From Enterococcus innesii (GTDB lineage Bacteria; Bacillota; Bacilli; Lactobacillales; Enterococcaceae): a DNA stretch of 64,000 nucleotides. The stretch covers positions 253,001 through 317,000 of the forward strand of contig JAHHEN010000004.1 in assembly GCA_018982785.1 (NCBI GenBank). The letters are read 5' to 3'. The notes below the pieces were generated by a model that was not told the DNA's origin, did no database searches, and saw only the letters and a list, made by a program, of their open reading frames with translations. Positions 1 to 9,245 of this stretch are shown piece after piece. A program made the translations under genes and the position numbers. Positions within the stretch are counted from its first letter, which is position 1; each line of letters starts with the position of its first letter.

Positions 1-2091
1 AATGACATCGAAGAATCTGAATTGAAAGCAGTTTTCTCCTTGCGGAAAATCAAAGGTCAAGTAGATCTACAAGTTGATTTTACTTATGGAGAAGTCGTTT
101 TTTCAAGTGATGAAAAACATCAATACATGCCAGAAAATCATCCAGAGATTTTACGTGATTTCCAACAAGAAGCACGGATCGAAGCCATTATTGAAACCTT
201 TGGCTATCAAGCTAGCAGTAAGAACTGGCAAAAAAACCTCCCGATAGGTGAACAACTCTATGCCTTTTTCACAAGAGAGATTCCGGTGTTGAGACAACTA
301 GGTGAAGTTCGCATCGGCAAGAAGCTGCGGGAACTCTATCTTGATGCCCAACATCATCGTCCAGAAATCGTCATCGAAGAAAATGGTTCTTGGTTAGATA
401 TCAAGTTTGATGTTAGCGGCATTCAAGAATCAGAGATCAACGATGTTTTGCGGAGTCTGTTGCAATCTGCGCAATTTTATACCACAGAAAATGGGCAAGT
501 CCTTTCATTGGAATCCGAAGAGTTTCAAGAAGCAAGTGCTGCCCTGAAAAAATTGCGTCTTTCACTCGAAGCGAAGGATGGGGCGATCCAAGTTCCTATG
601 AATCAAGGGCTGCTCCTGCAAGAGCAGTTTGCTGATCAAGCCAGCTTTAGCGCGGGCTTTCAGCAAATGACGGAAGACTTAATCCACCCAGAAAACTTTG
701 AGGCGCAGCTGCCAGAAAACTTGCATGCTGAGTTGCGGCAATACCAAGAAGTTGGCTTTCGTTGGCTAAAAATGTTGAGTCATTATCAATTTGGCGGCAT
801 TCTTGCTGATGAAATGGGGTTAGGGAAGACCGTTCAGACGATCAGCTACTTACTTTCAGAAAAACAAGAGAAACAAAAATTGAATGCATTGATCGTGGCA
901 CCTGCCAGTCTAACGTTCAACTGGCAACAAGAGATCAAACGGTTTGCGCCGACGATTTCAGCGACTGTCATCAGCGGAACGAAAGAAGAGCGCGAAGGGC
1001 AGATGGCGCAGCCAGCGGACGTCCGCATCACTTCTTATGCAAGTTTGCGGGAAGATATTGATGCCTATCAAGCACTAGATCTGACTTGTTTGATTTTAGA
1101 TGAAGCGCAAATGGTCAAAAACAGTGCGACCAAAACGGCACAGGCCTTGCGATCCTTGGAAGTTCCACAGCGGTTCGCCCTCAGTGGCACACCAATCGAG
1201 AACAATCTAGAAGAATTGTGGTCCTTGTTCCAAATGATTATGCCAGGCTTTTTCCCGAACAAACAGAAATTTAAAGAACTGTCCACACAAGAAATTGCGA
1301 AAATGATCAAACCTTTTATTTTGCGAAGAGACAAAAAATCCGTGCTGCATGATTTGCCGCAAAAATTGGAGACAAATTATTACAGTGTCCTTACAGAAGA
1401 ACAAAAGAAAATCTATTTGGCGTACTTGCGGCAAATGCGGGAAGAAATCGCGCAAATGGATTCTACGTCTTTCCGTAAAAATCGAATCAGTATCTTAGCT
1501 GGTTTGACTCGACTGCGGCAAATCTGTTGCGACCCACGATTATTCGTGGAGGATTATGAAGGTTCTTCTGGGAAACTTGAACAGGTAAAAGATTTACTCT
1601 TAGCAGCCAAAGAAAATGGTCGTCGGGTACTGCTATTTTCTCAATTCACTAGCATGCTTTCGATCATTGAAGAAGAGCTAGCACAAGAAGGATTTGAATC
1701 CTTTTATTTGCGCGGCAGTACCCCGCCACAAGATCGTTTGACGATGGTCGATGCCTTCAATAGTGGTGAAAAAGATGTCTTCTTGATCTCATTAAAAGCA
1801 GGAGGAACAGGACTGAATCTGACCGGTGCAGACACCGTGATCTTATACGATTTGTGGTGGAACCCAGCGGTGGAAGAACAAGCCGCTGGACGAGCCCATC
1901 GGATCGGTCAAAAAAATGTTGTCGAAGTCTGGCGAATGATTGCTGAAGGAACCATTGAAGAACGAATGGATGCACTGCAACAAGAAAAACGAGAACTTTT
2001 CCAAAAAGTGATCCAAGGCAACGAAACACAGCTGCAACAAATGACCGAAGAAGATATTCGCCTGATTTTGAGTATCGGTGAAGAAAATTAA
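1..2091 (+). CDS. SNF2-family DEAD/DEAH-box helicase, 5'-truncated by the window edge
   Basis: The frame is open through base 1, so the true start lies upstream; about 696 C-terminal residues are visible. Family members in Firmicutes are roughly 1,050-1,100 residues, so about a third is missing. The ATPase motif I is DEMGLGKT, the Walker B box reads DEAQ, and the second helicase lobe carries SLKAGGTGLNLT and RAHRIGQ, the standard SNF2 C-terminal motifs. The protein is expected to be a cytoplasmic ATP-driven DNA translocase; its cellular role in Firmicutes is poorly defined. It ends just before a bidirectional terminator shared with the converging HAD gene. Family assignment is secure, role is not. 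Confidence 0.93.
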   Translation, partial: NDIEESELKAVFSLRKIKGQVDLQVDFTYGEVVFSSDEKHQYMPENHPEILRDFQQEARIEAIIETFGYQASSKNWQKNLPIGEQLYAFFTREIPVLRQLGEVRIGKKLRELYLDAQHHRPEIVIEENGSWLDIKFDVSGIQESEINDVLRSLLQSAQFYTTENGQVLSLESEEFQEASAALKKLRLSLEAKDGAIQVPMNQGLLLQEQFADQASFSAGFQQMTEDLIHPENFEAQLPENLHAELRQYQEVGFRWLKMLSHYQFGGILADEMGLGKTVQTISYLLSEKQEKQKLNALIVAPASLTFNWQQEIKRFAPTISATVISGTKEEREGQMAQPADVRITSYASLREDIDAYQALDLTCLILDEAQMVKNSATKTAQALRSLEVPQRFALSGTPIENNLEELWSLFQMIMPGFFPNKQKFKELSTQEIAKMIKPFILRRDKKSVLHDLPQKLETNYYSVLTEEQKKIYLAYLRQMREEIAQMDSTSFRKNRISILAGLTRLRQICCDPRLFVEDYEGSSGKLEQVKDLLLAAKENGRRVLLFSQFTSMLSIIEEELAQEGFESFYLRGSTPPQDRLTMVDAFNSGEKDVFLISLKAGGTGLNLTGADTVILYDLWWNPAVEEQAAGRAHRIGQKNVVEVWRMIAEGTIEERMDALQQEKRELFQKVIQGNETQLQQMTEEDIRLILSIGEEN

Positions 2092-2097
2092 GCATTC

Positions 2098-2140
2098 AAA
2101 AAAACATGGACCCGCTTGAAGCGAAGGTCCATGTTTTTTT
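2098..2140. terminator. bidirectional intrinsic terminator
   Basis: Perfect stem AAAACATGGACC / GGTCCATGTTTT around a 12-13 base loop, with A-run on the left and T-run on the right. It serves the SNF2 gene on the plus strand and the HAD gene on the minus strand; the stop codon of the latter overlaps it. Confidence 0.9.
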
Positions 2141-2873
2141 AGCTATAGGCGTATGCAGGAAGCTGCAAGAGGGCGTCAATACTTTCTTGGAGCTGCGAGA
2201 AAGCAGTGATCGACACATCTGGCAAATCTTCCAATCCATTAGGCGCTTGACGGAGACGATGATTGAACCACAAGGCTTGCCACCCGGCTTTTTTGCAGCC
2301 GACCACGTCATTATCAAAATTGTCACCAACGTACAGTGTCGTTTCTGGATCAAGAGCAAAATCGGTTTCTGCCAATTGGAAAATTTCTAGTTGCGGCTTT
2401 TGATAGCCAGTTGATTGGGAAATGATCATATGCTCTGGTTTGATCCATCGAGTCAATTGCAACTGATCCAATTTCTTTTGTTGATGGTCGGTGGGACCGT
2501 TAGTAATAATCCCTAACTTGATTGGTAATTTAGACAAATAGTTCAAGGTTGACTCAACTTCAGGATGTAGCGTAATGGCATCTAGTTCTTGTTCATAACA
2601 CAGCTGGAATTTACAGCTTTCTTCCATTTTAATAGGTAAGTACCCTAAATCCGTTAATGAATGCGTCAGTCGGTGATAGCGAAAATGATCTAGTGTCCAT
2701 TCATTGGCCAATACCCGTCCAAACTGCTCATCACTGTGCACTCGAAACCGTAAGTATAGAGCGGTTAGATCTTTGGGGGCAATTTGTGGGAAGCATGAGG
2801 TTACGGCATTACGAAATGGTTGCTGCTGGTCATATAAGGTATCATCGACATCAAAAAGAATACTAGTGATCAC
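2139..2873 (-). CDS. HAD-superfamily hydrolase (YjjG/pyrimidine nucleotidase-like)
   Basis: Predicted 244-residue cytoplasmic phosphatase. Motif I is FDVDDTLYD near the N terminus (nucleophile Asp 8 and acid/base Asp 10), the conserved lysine is in GYQKPQLEIF, and motif IV is YVGDNFDNDVVG, so all HAD catalytic elements are present. The cap insertion after motif I fits the helical C1-cap nucleotidase/phosphoglycolate-type group. I prefer the GTG start at 2873 because the AAAGG ribosome site lies about 10 bases upstream; the GTG at 2882 sits directly against that site. Substrate cannot be told from sequence; small phosphorylated metabolites or nucleotides are typical. Confidence 0.88.
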   Translation of the reverse strand: MITSILFDVDDTLYDQQQPFRNAVTSCFPQIAPKDLTALYLRFRVHSDEQFGRVLANEWTLDHFRYHRLTHSLTDLGYLPIKMEESCKFQLCYEQELDAITLHPEVESTLNYLSKLPIKLGIITNGPTDHQQKKLDQLQLTRWIKPEHMIISQSTGYQKPQLEIFQLAETDFALDPETTLYVGDNFDNDVVGCKKAGWQALWFNHRLRQAPNGLEDLPDVSITAFSQLQESIDALLQLPAYAYS

Positions 2874-3064
2874 AAGAGACACGCCTTTCAGAGTTAGTGA
2901 AAATTTTCAGTTTGTTTTCGAATCAATCATAAGCTATTATGACTCTAAAAAAAAGAGGGAAAACCTTGTGAAATAAAGGTTTTATTTACTATTTTTAGAA
3001 ATCCGCGTCTTGATAGGTTTTCAAAATTATAGTGAATTTTACCCATTTTCACATGTTTCTCATT

Positions 3065-3093
3065 TTGCATTTCTTCAAAGAGTTGCTTATAAT
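3065..3093 (+). promoter_or_regulatory. sigma-A promoter of the ABC exporter gene
   Basis: TTGCAT (-35), 17-base spacer and perfect TATAAT (-10), about 25 bases before the GTG start at 3118 and its GAGGAGGGGG ribosome site. Confidence 0.75.
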
Positions 3094-3117
3094 GAAAGCT
3101 ATTGAGGAGGGGGAAAT

Positions 3118-4854
3118 GTGTTAAAAAGGTTTTTCCGTTATTATCGACCGTATCGGTCACTATTTATGTTGGATTTTACTTGTGCGGTATTTGCTGGTTT
3201 ATTAGAACTGGCCTTTCCCGTAGCCGTCAACCAAGTAATCGATAAGATCATGCCCCAGAACAACTTTCGCCTGATACTATTGGCTTGCTTAGGCTTGTTC
3301 TTGTTTTATGTGATCAATACTGTGTTGCAATATATCGTAGTTTTTTATGGTCATAAACTTGGGGTCAATATTGAAACAGATATGCGTCAAGAACTGTTTC
3401 GACATCTGCAAACGCAATCTTTTGAATATTATGACAATCAAAAGACTGGCAAGCTGATAAGTCGTTTGACTACGGATCTCTTTGAAATTTCTGAAGTCGC
3501 TCACCATGGGCCAGAAGATGTTTTTATTACCATCATGACTTTAGTCGGTTCATTCCTATTGATGTTAAATATGCATGTTCAATTAGCGGTAGCGACATTT
3601 GCGTTGATTCCATTGATTACGATCGCCTTAGTTTTTTTCAACAAGAAAATGACCAAAGTCAACACACAGATCTATGACAACCTCGGTGAGTTCAACGCCG
3701 GAGTGGAAGCATCTGTCAGCGGCATTCGGGTGACTCAATCGTTTGCCAATGAAACGTTCGAACACAAACGCTTTGATGGATTGAGCGAAATCTATCGTCA
3801 ATCAAAGATCCTTTTTTATAAGGTAATGGCGATCAGTTCAGCGTACAATTACTTCCTGATTCGCTTGATCAACTTGTTTGCTCTGATTTTTGGTGCTTAC
3901 TACGTGATTCGCGGTGAACTGACGAATGGCCAGTTTGTAGGGTTTATTTTATTGTCGAATGTCTTTGTTAGACCAATTGAGAAGGTCAATACGATGATCG
4001 AGAGTTATCCCAAAGGAATCGCCGGCTTCAAACGATTGACGGAAGAATTGGATAAAGAACCGACGATCAAAGACAAACCAGGGGCACGGGCCGTTCAATC
4101 ATTAAAAGGAGATATCGTCTACCATGATGTTTCTTTTTCTTATGCGGATGCGACAAAAGTCTTGAATCACATCAATTTGTCGATCAAAGCCGGCGAGACG
4201 ATCGCCTTCGTAGGACAAAGTGGTTCAGGGAAAACCACGTTATGCAATCTCTTGCCACGTTTTTATGAAGTCACGGAAGGTGCTATTACGATCGATGGCA
4301 TCAATATTCAGGAGATGACCTTGGCTTCTTTACGTCAGCAGATTGGGACTGTCCAGCAAGATGTCTTTCTTTTCCCAGGAACGATTCGAGAAAATATTGC
4401 ATATGGCAAACTCGATGCAACAGAAGAAGAGATTCTAAAGGCAGTCAAGTTAGCACACTTGGAAAAAGTCATCGATCAAATGACAGATGGGTTGGATACA
4501 GTCATTGGTGAACGAGGAGTCAAATTATCCGGTGGCCAAAAGCAGCGGGTAGCGATTGCTCGGATGTTCTTGAAAAATCCGCCGATTTTGATATTAGATG
4601 AAGCAACATCAGCGTTAGATACGGAAACCGAGCAAGTGATTCAAGAATCCTTGAATTCATTGGCAGATGGTCGCACAACCTTGATCATTGCTCATCGTCT
4701 TGCGACGATCAAACATGCAACACGAATCATTGTCGTTAGTGAAAAAGGCATCTTGGAAGAAGGAACCCATGAAGAATTGATGGCGAAAAGGGGACATTAT
4801 CGCGCATTGCATGATGCGCAATTCGCTCGTGATGGGGAACCGTCTCTCTCTTAG
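3118..4854 (+). CDS. ABC exporter, fused permease and ATPase (MdlB/MsbA type)
   Basis: A 578-residue half-transporter expected to act as a dimer in the membrane. Residues 1 to about 310 form the six-helix exporter domain. The ATPase domain then carries Walker A GQSGSGKTT, Q-loop QQDVFLFPG, signature LSGGQKQR, Walker B ILILDEATSALD and the switch histidine in IAHRLATI, so all catalytic elements are intact. The start is GTG behind a very strong ribosome site. It is a lone gene with its own promoter and terminator, which suggests a homodimer. Substrate unknown: drugs or lipids are typical for the family. Confidence 0.92.
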   Translation: MLKRFFRYYRPYRSLFMLDFTCAVFAGLLELAFPVAVNQVIDKIMPQNNFRLILLACLGLFLFYVINTVLQYIVVFYGHKLGVNIETDMRQELFRHLQTQSFEYYDNQKTGKLISRLTTDLFEISEVAHHGPEDVFITIMTLVGSFLLMLNMHVQLAVATFALIPLITIALVFFNKKMTKVNTQIYDNLGEFNAGVEASVSGIRVTQSFANETFEHKRFDGLSEIYRQSKILFYKVMAISSAYNYFLIRLINLFALIFGAYYVIRGELTNGQFVGFILLSNVFVRPIEKVNTMIESYPKGIAGFKRLTEELDKEPTIKDKPGARAVQSLKGDIVYHDVSFSYADATKVLNHINLSIKAGETIAFVGQSGSGKTTLCNLLPRFYEVTEGAITIDGINIQEMTLASLRQQIGTVQQDVFLFPGTIRENIAYGKLDATEEEILKAVKLAHLEKVIDQMTDGLDTVIGERGVKLSGGQKQRVAIARMFLKNPPILILDEATSALDTETEQVIQESLNSLADGRTTLIIAHRLATIKHATRIIVVSEKGILEEGTHEELMAKRGHYRALHDAQFARDGEPSLS

Positions 4855-4857
4855 AAA

Positions 4858-4954
4858 AAAGGAACGATCCATTCAAGAAAGCCCTAGCCTTTTTATGTTT
4901 TGTCAGGAAAAAGCATAAAAAGACGGGCTTCTTGGGGTGATCGTTTTTCACTAA
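4858..4954 (+). terminator. long imperfect terminator hairpin
   Basis: About 90 bases fold on themselves: GAACGATC, AAGAAAGCCC and CTTTTTATG on the left pair with CATAAAAAG, GGGCTTCTTG and GATCGTT on the right, followed by TTTTT. It is much longer than the other terminators in the window. Confidence 0.75.
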
Positions 4955-5392
4955 ATTTTTGTGAGAAACCCTTTTCATTTATAAGCAGATATTCATTTCT
5001 CCTGCTGTTTTAATGTCGATTATGACAGAAATGCTTGTATGGTTTTCTGATTAAAAAGGAATGTGATACAATTGAATCAAGATTGAAGAGATGAGTTGAG
5101 AATCTTCTCTGAAAAAAATAACATATATTTTTATTGTAGCCCTGTCGGTTTGAAGGCAACAATGGTTCGTGAAATTTTTCCTTTGAAAACGATTGAGCCA
5201 TGGACTTGGTTTTTTTCCTTGTATTTTGATTACACATGTAATTACAGATAGGAAATTAAAAAACGCGCGATTCAACTAAAAGAGTATTTTAATATTCTGA
5301 CATCTTTTTGATACACCTTTGACACACTGTTGTATAAAAGAAGTAATATTAAAAAAAATTTGAGTTTTCTCATTTAAAAACGAAGTTTTTGA

Positions 5393-5424
5393 GTGAAACC
5401 TTTTGCCTAAGAGGTTTCGCTTTT
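5393..5424 (+). terminator. terminator-like hairpin
   Basis: GTGAAACCT pairs with AGGTTTCGC (one G-U pair) and is followed by TTTT. There is no gene immediately upstream, so it may end a short untranslated RNA starting near 5345. Confidence 0.5.
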
Positions 5425-5470
5425 AATATAACTTTCGAGTTTTATTAAAAAATATGAGATTTAGACTAGA

Positions 5471-5478
5471 TTTTTTTT
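5471..5478. repeat. left target-site duplication of the IS element
   Basis: TTTTTTTT directly abutting the left inverted repeat; the same eight bases abut the right end at 6802-6809. Eight bases is the usual IS256-family duplication length, though a T-run is low-complexity evidence. Confidence 0.7.
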
Positions 5479-6801
5479 GATAAAGTCCATATAATTGTGT
5501 AAAAGATAAAAGGCCATGTAACAGCCCTTTTACGGTACAATGTTTTTAACCACAAAAACATACCCAGGAGGACGTTACATGACCCAAGTACATTTTACAC
5601 TGAACAACGAAGAGGTTCAAAGTATTATTGAACATTCGGTAAAAGATGATGTTTCTAAAAATATTTTAACCACTGTTTTCAACCAATTGATGGAAAATCA
5701 ACGAACAGAATATATTCAAGCCGATGACTATGAACGTTCAGAAAGTCGTCAGAGTCAAAGAAATGGCTATTATGAGCGAGACTTTACGACTCGTGTGGGT
5801 ACACTCGAATTAAAAGTGCCTAGAACACGTGATGGTGAATTTTCACCGACGGTGTTTGAGCGTTATCAGCGAAATGAAAAGGCACTGCTCGCTTCAATGC
5901 TTGAGATGTATGTTTCGGGCGTTTCGACACGTAAAGTTTCAAAGATTGTTGAAGAGCTATGTGGAAAATCTGTATCGAAATCTTTTGTTTCTAGCCTGAC
6001 TGAGCAGTTAGACCCGATGGTCAACGAATGGCAGAACCGTTCACTCTCAGGTACGAATTATCCTTATCTGATGACTGATGTTCTCTACATAAAAGTCCGT
6101 GAGGACCATCGAGTGCTTTCTAAAAGCTGCCATATTGCGATCGGGATAACAGAAGGTGGCGACCGTGAAATCATTGGCTTCATGATTCAAAATGAAGAAA
6201 GTGATGACACATGGTCCATCTTCTTTGAATACTTAAAAGAACGCGGCCTAAAGGGGACAGAACTCATCATTTCTGATGCCCATAAAGGCCTAGTGTCTGC
6301 GATTCGTAAGTCATTTACCAACGCAAGTTGGCAGAGATGCCAGGTCCATTTTTTAAGAAACATCTTCAGTTCCATTCCAAAAAAGAATTCAAAACCGTTT
6401 AGAGAAGCAGTAAAAGCGATCTTTAAGTTTACGGATATTGAACTCGCTCGAACAGCTAAGAATGCCTTAGTCGGTGAATATATCGACCAGCCTAAATATA
6501 CAAAAGCCTGCGAAATATTGGATAATGGCTTCGAAGATGCCTTTCAATACACGGTTATCGGAAATAGTCATAATCGGCTAAAAAGCACCAACCTTCTTGA
6601 ACGACTGAACCAGGAAGTCCGCAGAAGAGAAAAGATTATTCGGATTTTTCCCAACCGAACGTCTGCCAATCGATTAATTGGAGCTGTCCTTATGGACCTT
6701 CATGACGAATGGCTCAGTTCTACAAGAAAATATATTAAGTTTGATCAATGAGAGACCGGTAAAACATTGTATAGTATTTTACACAGGATTATGGACTTGA
6801 C
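5479..6801 (+). mobile_element. IS256-family insertion sequence, complete, 1,323 bp
   Basis: Left terminal repeat starts GATAAAGTCC at 5479 and continues to TGTGTAAAA; the right end carries TTTTACACA and then ATGGACTT, ending GAC at 6801, an imperfect inverted copy. The single transposase gene fills the interior. Length matches the roughly 1.32 kb of IS256. It is flanked by identical 8-base T-runs (5471-5478 and 6802-6809). It sits between an AT-rich non-coding region and spx, oriented the same way as spx. Confidence 0.93.
5579..6751 (+). CDS. IS256-family (Mutator-type) transposase
   Basis: A 390-residue DDE transposase, the exact length remembered for IS256 transposase and strongly similar throughout (for example MTQVHFTL at the start, GYYERDFTTRVGTLELKVPR, SDAHKGLVSAIRKSF and RLNQEVRRREKIIRIFPN). 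Catalytic acidic residues are expected at MTDVLYIKV (first Asp), ISDAHKG (second Asp) and LLERLNQEVRR (Glu), all present. The frame is open further upstream to 5540, but ATG 5579 follows AGGAGGACGTTAC, a good ribosome site. No frameshift, so the element may be active. Confidence 0.96.
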   Translation: MTQVHFTLNNEEVQSIIEHSVKDDVSKNILTTVFNQLMENQRTEYIQADDYERSESRQSQRNGYYERDFTTRVGTLELKVPRTRDGEFSPTVFERYQRNEKALLASMLEMYVSGVSTRKVSKIVEELCGKSVSKSFVSSLTEQLDPMVNEWQNRSLSGTNYPYLMTDVLYIKVREDHRVLSKSCHIAIGITEGGDREIIGFMIQNEESDDTWSIFFEYLKERGLKGTELIISDAHKGLVSAIRKSFTNASWQRCQVHFLRNIFSSIPKKNSKPFREAVKAIFKFTDIELARTAKNALVGEYIDQPKYTKACEILDNGFEDAFQYTVIGNSHNRLKSTNLLERLNQEVRRREKIIRIFPNRTSANRLIGAVLMDLHDEWLSSTRKYIKFDQ

Positions 6802-6826
6802 TTTTTTTTAGTTAAACCTGTATAAT
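6797..6826 (+). promoter_or_regulatory. hybrid IS256/chromosome promoter driving spx
   Basis: TTGACT at 6797-6802 has five bases from the IS right end and one from the target duplication. It stands 18 bases before a perfect chromosomal TATAAT at 6821-6826. Outward -35 boxes at IS256 ends are known to build hybrid promoters in staphylococci. Confidence 0.8.
6802..6809. repeat. right target-site duplication of the IS element
   Basis: TTTTTTTT immediately after the right end, identical to 5471-5478. Confidence 0.7.
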
Positions 6827-6829
6827 TGA

Positions 6830-6860
6830 AATCAAGCGAGGGAACAGGACTTGCTTGATT
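6830..6860 (+). promoter_or_regulatory. 5' leader hairpin of spx mRNA
   Basis: AATCAAGC pairs perfectly with GCTTGATT around a 15-base loop, starting at about the predicted transcription start of the hybrid promoter. It may stabilise the transcript; no ligand-binding motif was recognised. Confidence 0.5.
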
Positions 6861-6885
6861 GAAAATTAAAAAGGAGAGATGCACG

Positions 6886-7284
6886 TTGTTGACACTATAC
6901 ACTTCCCCAAGTTGCACATCTTGTCGCAAAGCTCGTGCGTGGTTACAAGAGCACGAAATCCCTTTTGTTGAAAGAAATATTTTTTCAGAACCGTTAAATA
7001 TTTCTGAGCTTAAGGCAATTCTACAGATGACAGAAGATGGCACAGAAGAAATTATTTCCACCAGATCCAAAGTATTCCAAAAGTTGAATATGGATCTAGA
7101 TGACCTGCCCCTAAAAGATTTATTGACACTTGTTCAAGAAAATCCAGGATTATTGCGTCGGCCAATCATGATTGATGAAAAACGATTGCAAGTTGGGTTT
7201 AACGAAGATGAAATTCGTCGGTTTTTACCAAGGGATGTTCGCCAACTGGAACTAAGACAAGCGCAATTAATGGCAGGCTTATAA
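6886..7284 (+). CDS. spx: global redox regulator Spx
   Basis: A 132-residue ArsC-fold protein that binds the RNA polymerase alpha subunit C-terminal domain and redirects transcription during disulfide and envelope stress. The N terminus [20 protein letters not shown] contains the CxxC redox switch, followed by typical Spx sequence. The start is a TTG at 6886 (a second TTG follows), chosen because AAAAGGAGAG lies about 9 bases upstream and the length then equals the family norm. Spx levels are set by ClpXP proteolysis via SpxH, whose gene lies 4 kb downstream, and mecA is next door. Its promoter appears to have been remade by the IS insertion just upstream. Confidence 0.95.
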   Translation: MLTLYTSPSCTSCRKARAWLQEHEIPFVERNIFSEPLNISELKAILQMTEDGTEEIISTRSKVFQKLNMDLDDLPLKDLLTLVQENPGLLRRPIMIDEKRLQVGFNEDEIRRFLPRDVRQLELRQAQLMAGL

Positions 7285-7297
7285 ATTTGACTTCATC

Positions 7298-7331
7298 GAC
7301 TCGCTTTCTCGTAGAAAGTGAGTCTTTTTTT
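7298..7331 (+). terminator. terminator after spx
   Basis: GACTCGCTTTCT and AGAAAGTGAGTC form the stem, followed by seven Ts. Confidence 0.88.
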
Positions 7332-7436
7332 GAGTTTTTACGTTTTTCTTAAGAGGATATTCGTTTTCTCTTTACTTTTTATCAGGTTTCGATACAATGA
7401 ACCTATAGTGAGTAGCAAAAGTGAGGTGTAGCTAAT

Positions 7437-8087
7437 ATGGAAATGGAACATATCAATGAGAACACCATTCGTGTATTGATCAAAAGTGAAGACTTAGCTG
7501 CGAGAGGCATCACTTTTCTTGACCTTCTAGGAAATCACAATGAAATTGAAAACTTCTTTTATAGTATTCTTGAAGAAGTTGATATTGATGAAGAATTTAA
7601 AGGCAGTGAAGCTGTAACTTTCCAAGTCTTGCCTAAAGGCGATGGGTTAGAATTGTTTATTAGCAAAAATCTTCCACCAGAAGGAATGGAAAATTTTGAT
7701 GAGATGAACGATGAAGCGAATGAAGACATTACCGATATGTTGAAAAAGCATGTGGCGGCTCAATTACAAGAGTCAGAGCAAGCAGAAGATATCGGCAATC
7801 GTTTTGTATTCGAGTTGTTGCGATTCGAAGATATGATTCAATTGGCATCCGAAGTATATTTGGATTCTGTTGCAACCAATCTTTACCAAATGGGCAACCA
7901 TTATTATATTGAAATTCGATTCATGGATGCAGATGTTACTGATATTGAAGTGGAAAATGCACTTTCTTATTTAATGGAGTTTGCTCAACGGACGTCAGTG
8001 ACGCCAGAGGTTTTATCTGAATACGGTGAGTTGATTATGGAGAACGATGCACTTGAATTGACTCGTTTCTACTTCAAGAATGATTAA
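7437..8087 (+). CDS. mecA: adaptor protein MecA
   Basis: A 216-residue ClpC/ClpP adaptor. The N-terminal substrate-binding part (MEHINENTIRVLIKSEDLAARGI region) and the C-terminal Clp-binding domain are both recognisable, separated by an acidic linker around residues 85-115. In Bacillus MecA delivers ComK and other substrates to ClpCP; in enterococci it is linked to proteolysis and competence-type control. ATG at 7437 has GAGGTG nine bases upstream. It has its own terminator and sits in the conserved spx-mecA-coiA-pepF order. Confidence 0.93.
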   Translation: MEMEHINENTIRVLIKSEDLAARGITFLDLLGNHNEIENFFYSILEEVDIDEEFKGSEAVTFQVLPKGDGLELFISKNLPPEGMENFDEMNDEANEDITDMLKKHVAAQLQESEQAEDIGNRFVFELLRFEDMIQLASEVYLDSVATNLYQMGNHYYIEIRFMDADVTDIEVENALSYLMEFAQRTSVTPEVLSEYGELIMENDALELTRFYFKND

Positions 8088-8105
8088 TGAATGAAAATCA
8101 TTTCC

Positions 8106-8140
8106 AGCCAAGGACATTTTGACAATGTTCTTGGCTTTTT
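8106..8140 (+). terminator. terminator after mecA
   Basis: AGCCAAGGACATT and AATGTTCTTGGCT pair around a short loop, then TTTT. It separates mecA from coiA. Confidence 0.82.
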
Positions 8141-8187
8141 CAATTGTGATTAAAGAAAATGGCGTATCTTTTATTGAGGTGAGCCAG

Positions 8188-9185
8188 ATGCTGAAAGCGT
8201 TGAACCAAAGAAAAGAAGTTATTGCAGCGAAAGGGAGAAAGAAATCATCGGGCCCTTTTTATTGCTCAGGATGTCAGAAAGAAGTGATTTTGAGGCAGGG
8301 ACCAAAGCGACAGCCCCACTTTGCCCATCAAACCAGTACTGATTGTCAGACGTACAGTGAAGGGGAGACGAAGGAACATTTGGAAGCAAAACAACTTTTG
8401 TTTGAGTGGTTTCAAGATACAGGGATTGAAATCGAAGCCTTTTTGCCTAAACTCCAACAGCGTCCTGACCTTTGTTACAAGAATATCGCCATTGAAGTCC
8501 AGTGTTCTTCCCTCAAGTTTTCACGATTTCTGGAACGAACCACCACTTATTTAGCAAATGGCTATCAGCCTTGGTGGATCCTCGGGACCAAATTGTATCC
8601 GAAACGCCAGTGGTCGTTTTTGGTAAAAGCTTGCTGTACTTATCAGTCTACTGGCTTTTGCTTGTGGCTCATTGATACGCGAAATCAGGCATTAGTGAGG
8701 CTGCACCAAATCAAATGGCATTATCAAGAAGGGGTAAGCAGTCGACGAATTGCTACACAAAAGGGGAGCCTTACAGGAAAGAGACACTTCGACCTTTGTG
8801 CGAAACAGAAGGATCGAAGACCCACAATTTTTCTGAATGGGTAGCGACCGATTATCGGTTGTGGGTGATTCGAAAACTACGAAACAAACTGCCCAAAATC
8901 AGAGAGATTCAAGAAATAGTATACCCGTTGAATGGGAATGTCTCACAGCTGCCTCTGTGGTGCTACTGTGAAAGTCGGTTTGGCATTTTATTTGAACACC
9001 GCATACTGATTTTTCGCTTTCTCTATTTAAGTGATTGTCCCATTAGTTTTGAGCAGTGGTTGATCCGGCTGAGGCAGTTGCATTGGCAATGGTACTTTCC
9101 TTTGCTTGATCAAAGAGAAATATTGCGAGAAATCTTTCAAGAATGCCAATATTTAGAAAATTCGGTTTCTTTTTCAAGCCAATGA
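8188..9185 (+). pseudogene. coiA: competence protein CoiA, frameshifted as written
   Basis: CoiA is a nuclease-like protein needed for recombination of incoming DNA in naturally competent streptococci. The N-terminal part has the zinc-ribbon pair FYCSGCQKEVILRQG and HFAHQ, and the restriction-like segment ERPD-type core (QQRPDLCYKNIAIEVQCSS). The first frame runs 8188-8844; the C-terminal part (TDYRLWVIRKL onward) lies one frame away and runs to 9185. One missing base somewhere near 8730-8790, possibly in a G-run, would join them into about 332 residues. ATG 8188 has GAGGTGA just upstream. Either a real inactivation or a sequence error, as in other genes here. pepF follows, as in relatives. 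Confidence 0.85.
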
Positions 9186-9245
9186 TTTGGTTTCGTTGAA
9201 AAGTGTGATAAGATATTTTTAACCAATGAACAAGGAGTGAAGGGA

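Larger units (their letters stand above)
4955..5478. other. 524-base non-coding, AT-rich stretch before the insertion sequence
   Basis: No credible gene on either strand; short frames here lack ribosome sites or recognisable products. Visible signals are TTGACA at 5319-5324 with a possible TAATAT 19 bases downstream, and a terminator-like hairpin at 5393-5424. It probably was the upstream region of spx before the insertion element landed. Confidence 0.6.

Noticed and set aside
2874..2882. GTG 2882 as start of the HAD gene
   Set aside because: The ribosome site AAAGG would be one base away; GTG 2873 gives proper spacing.
4955..5478. Short minus-strand frames of 74-75 codons before the IS element
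   Set aside because: AT-rich low-complexity translations without ribosome sites or family resemblance.
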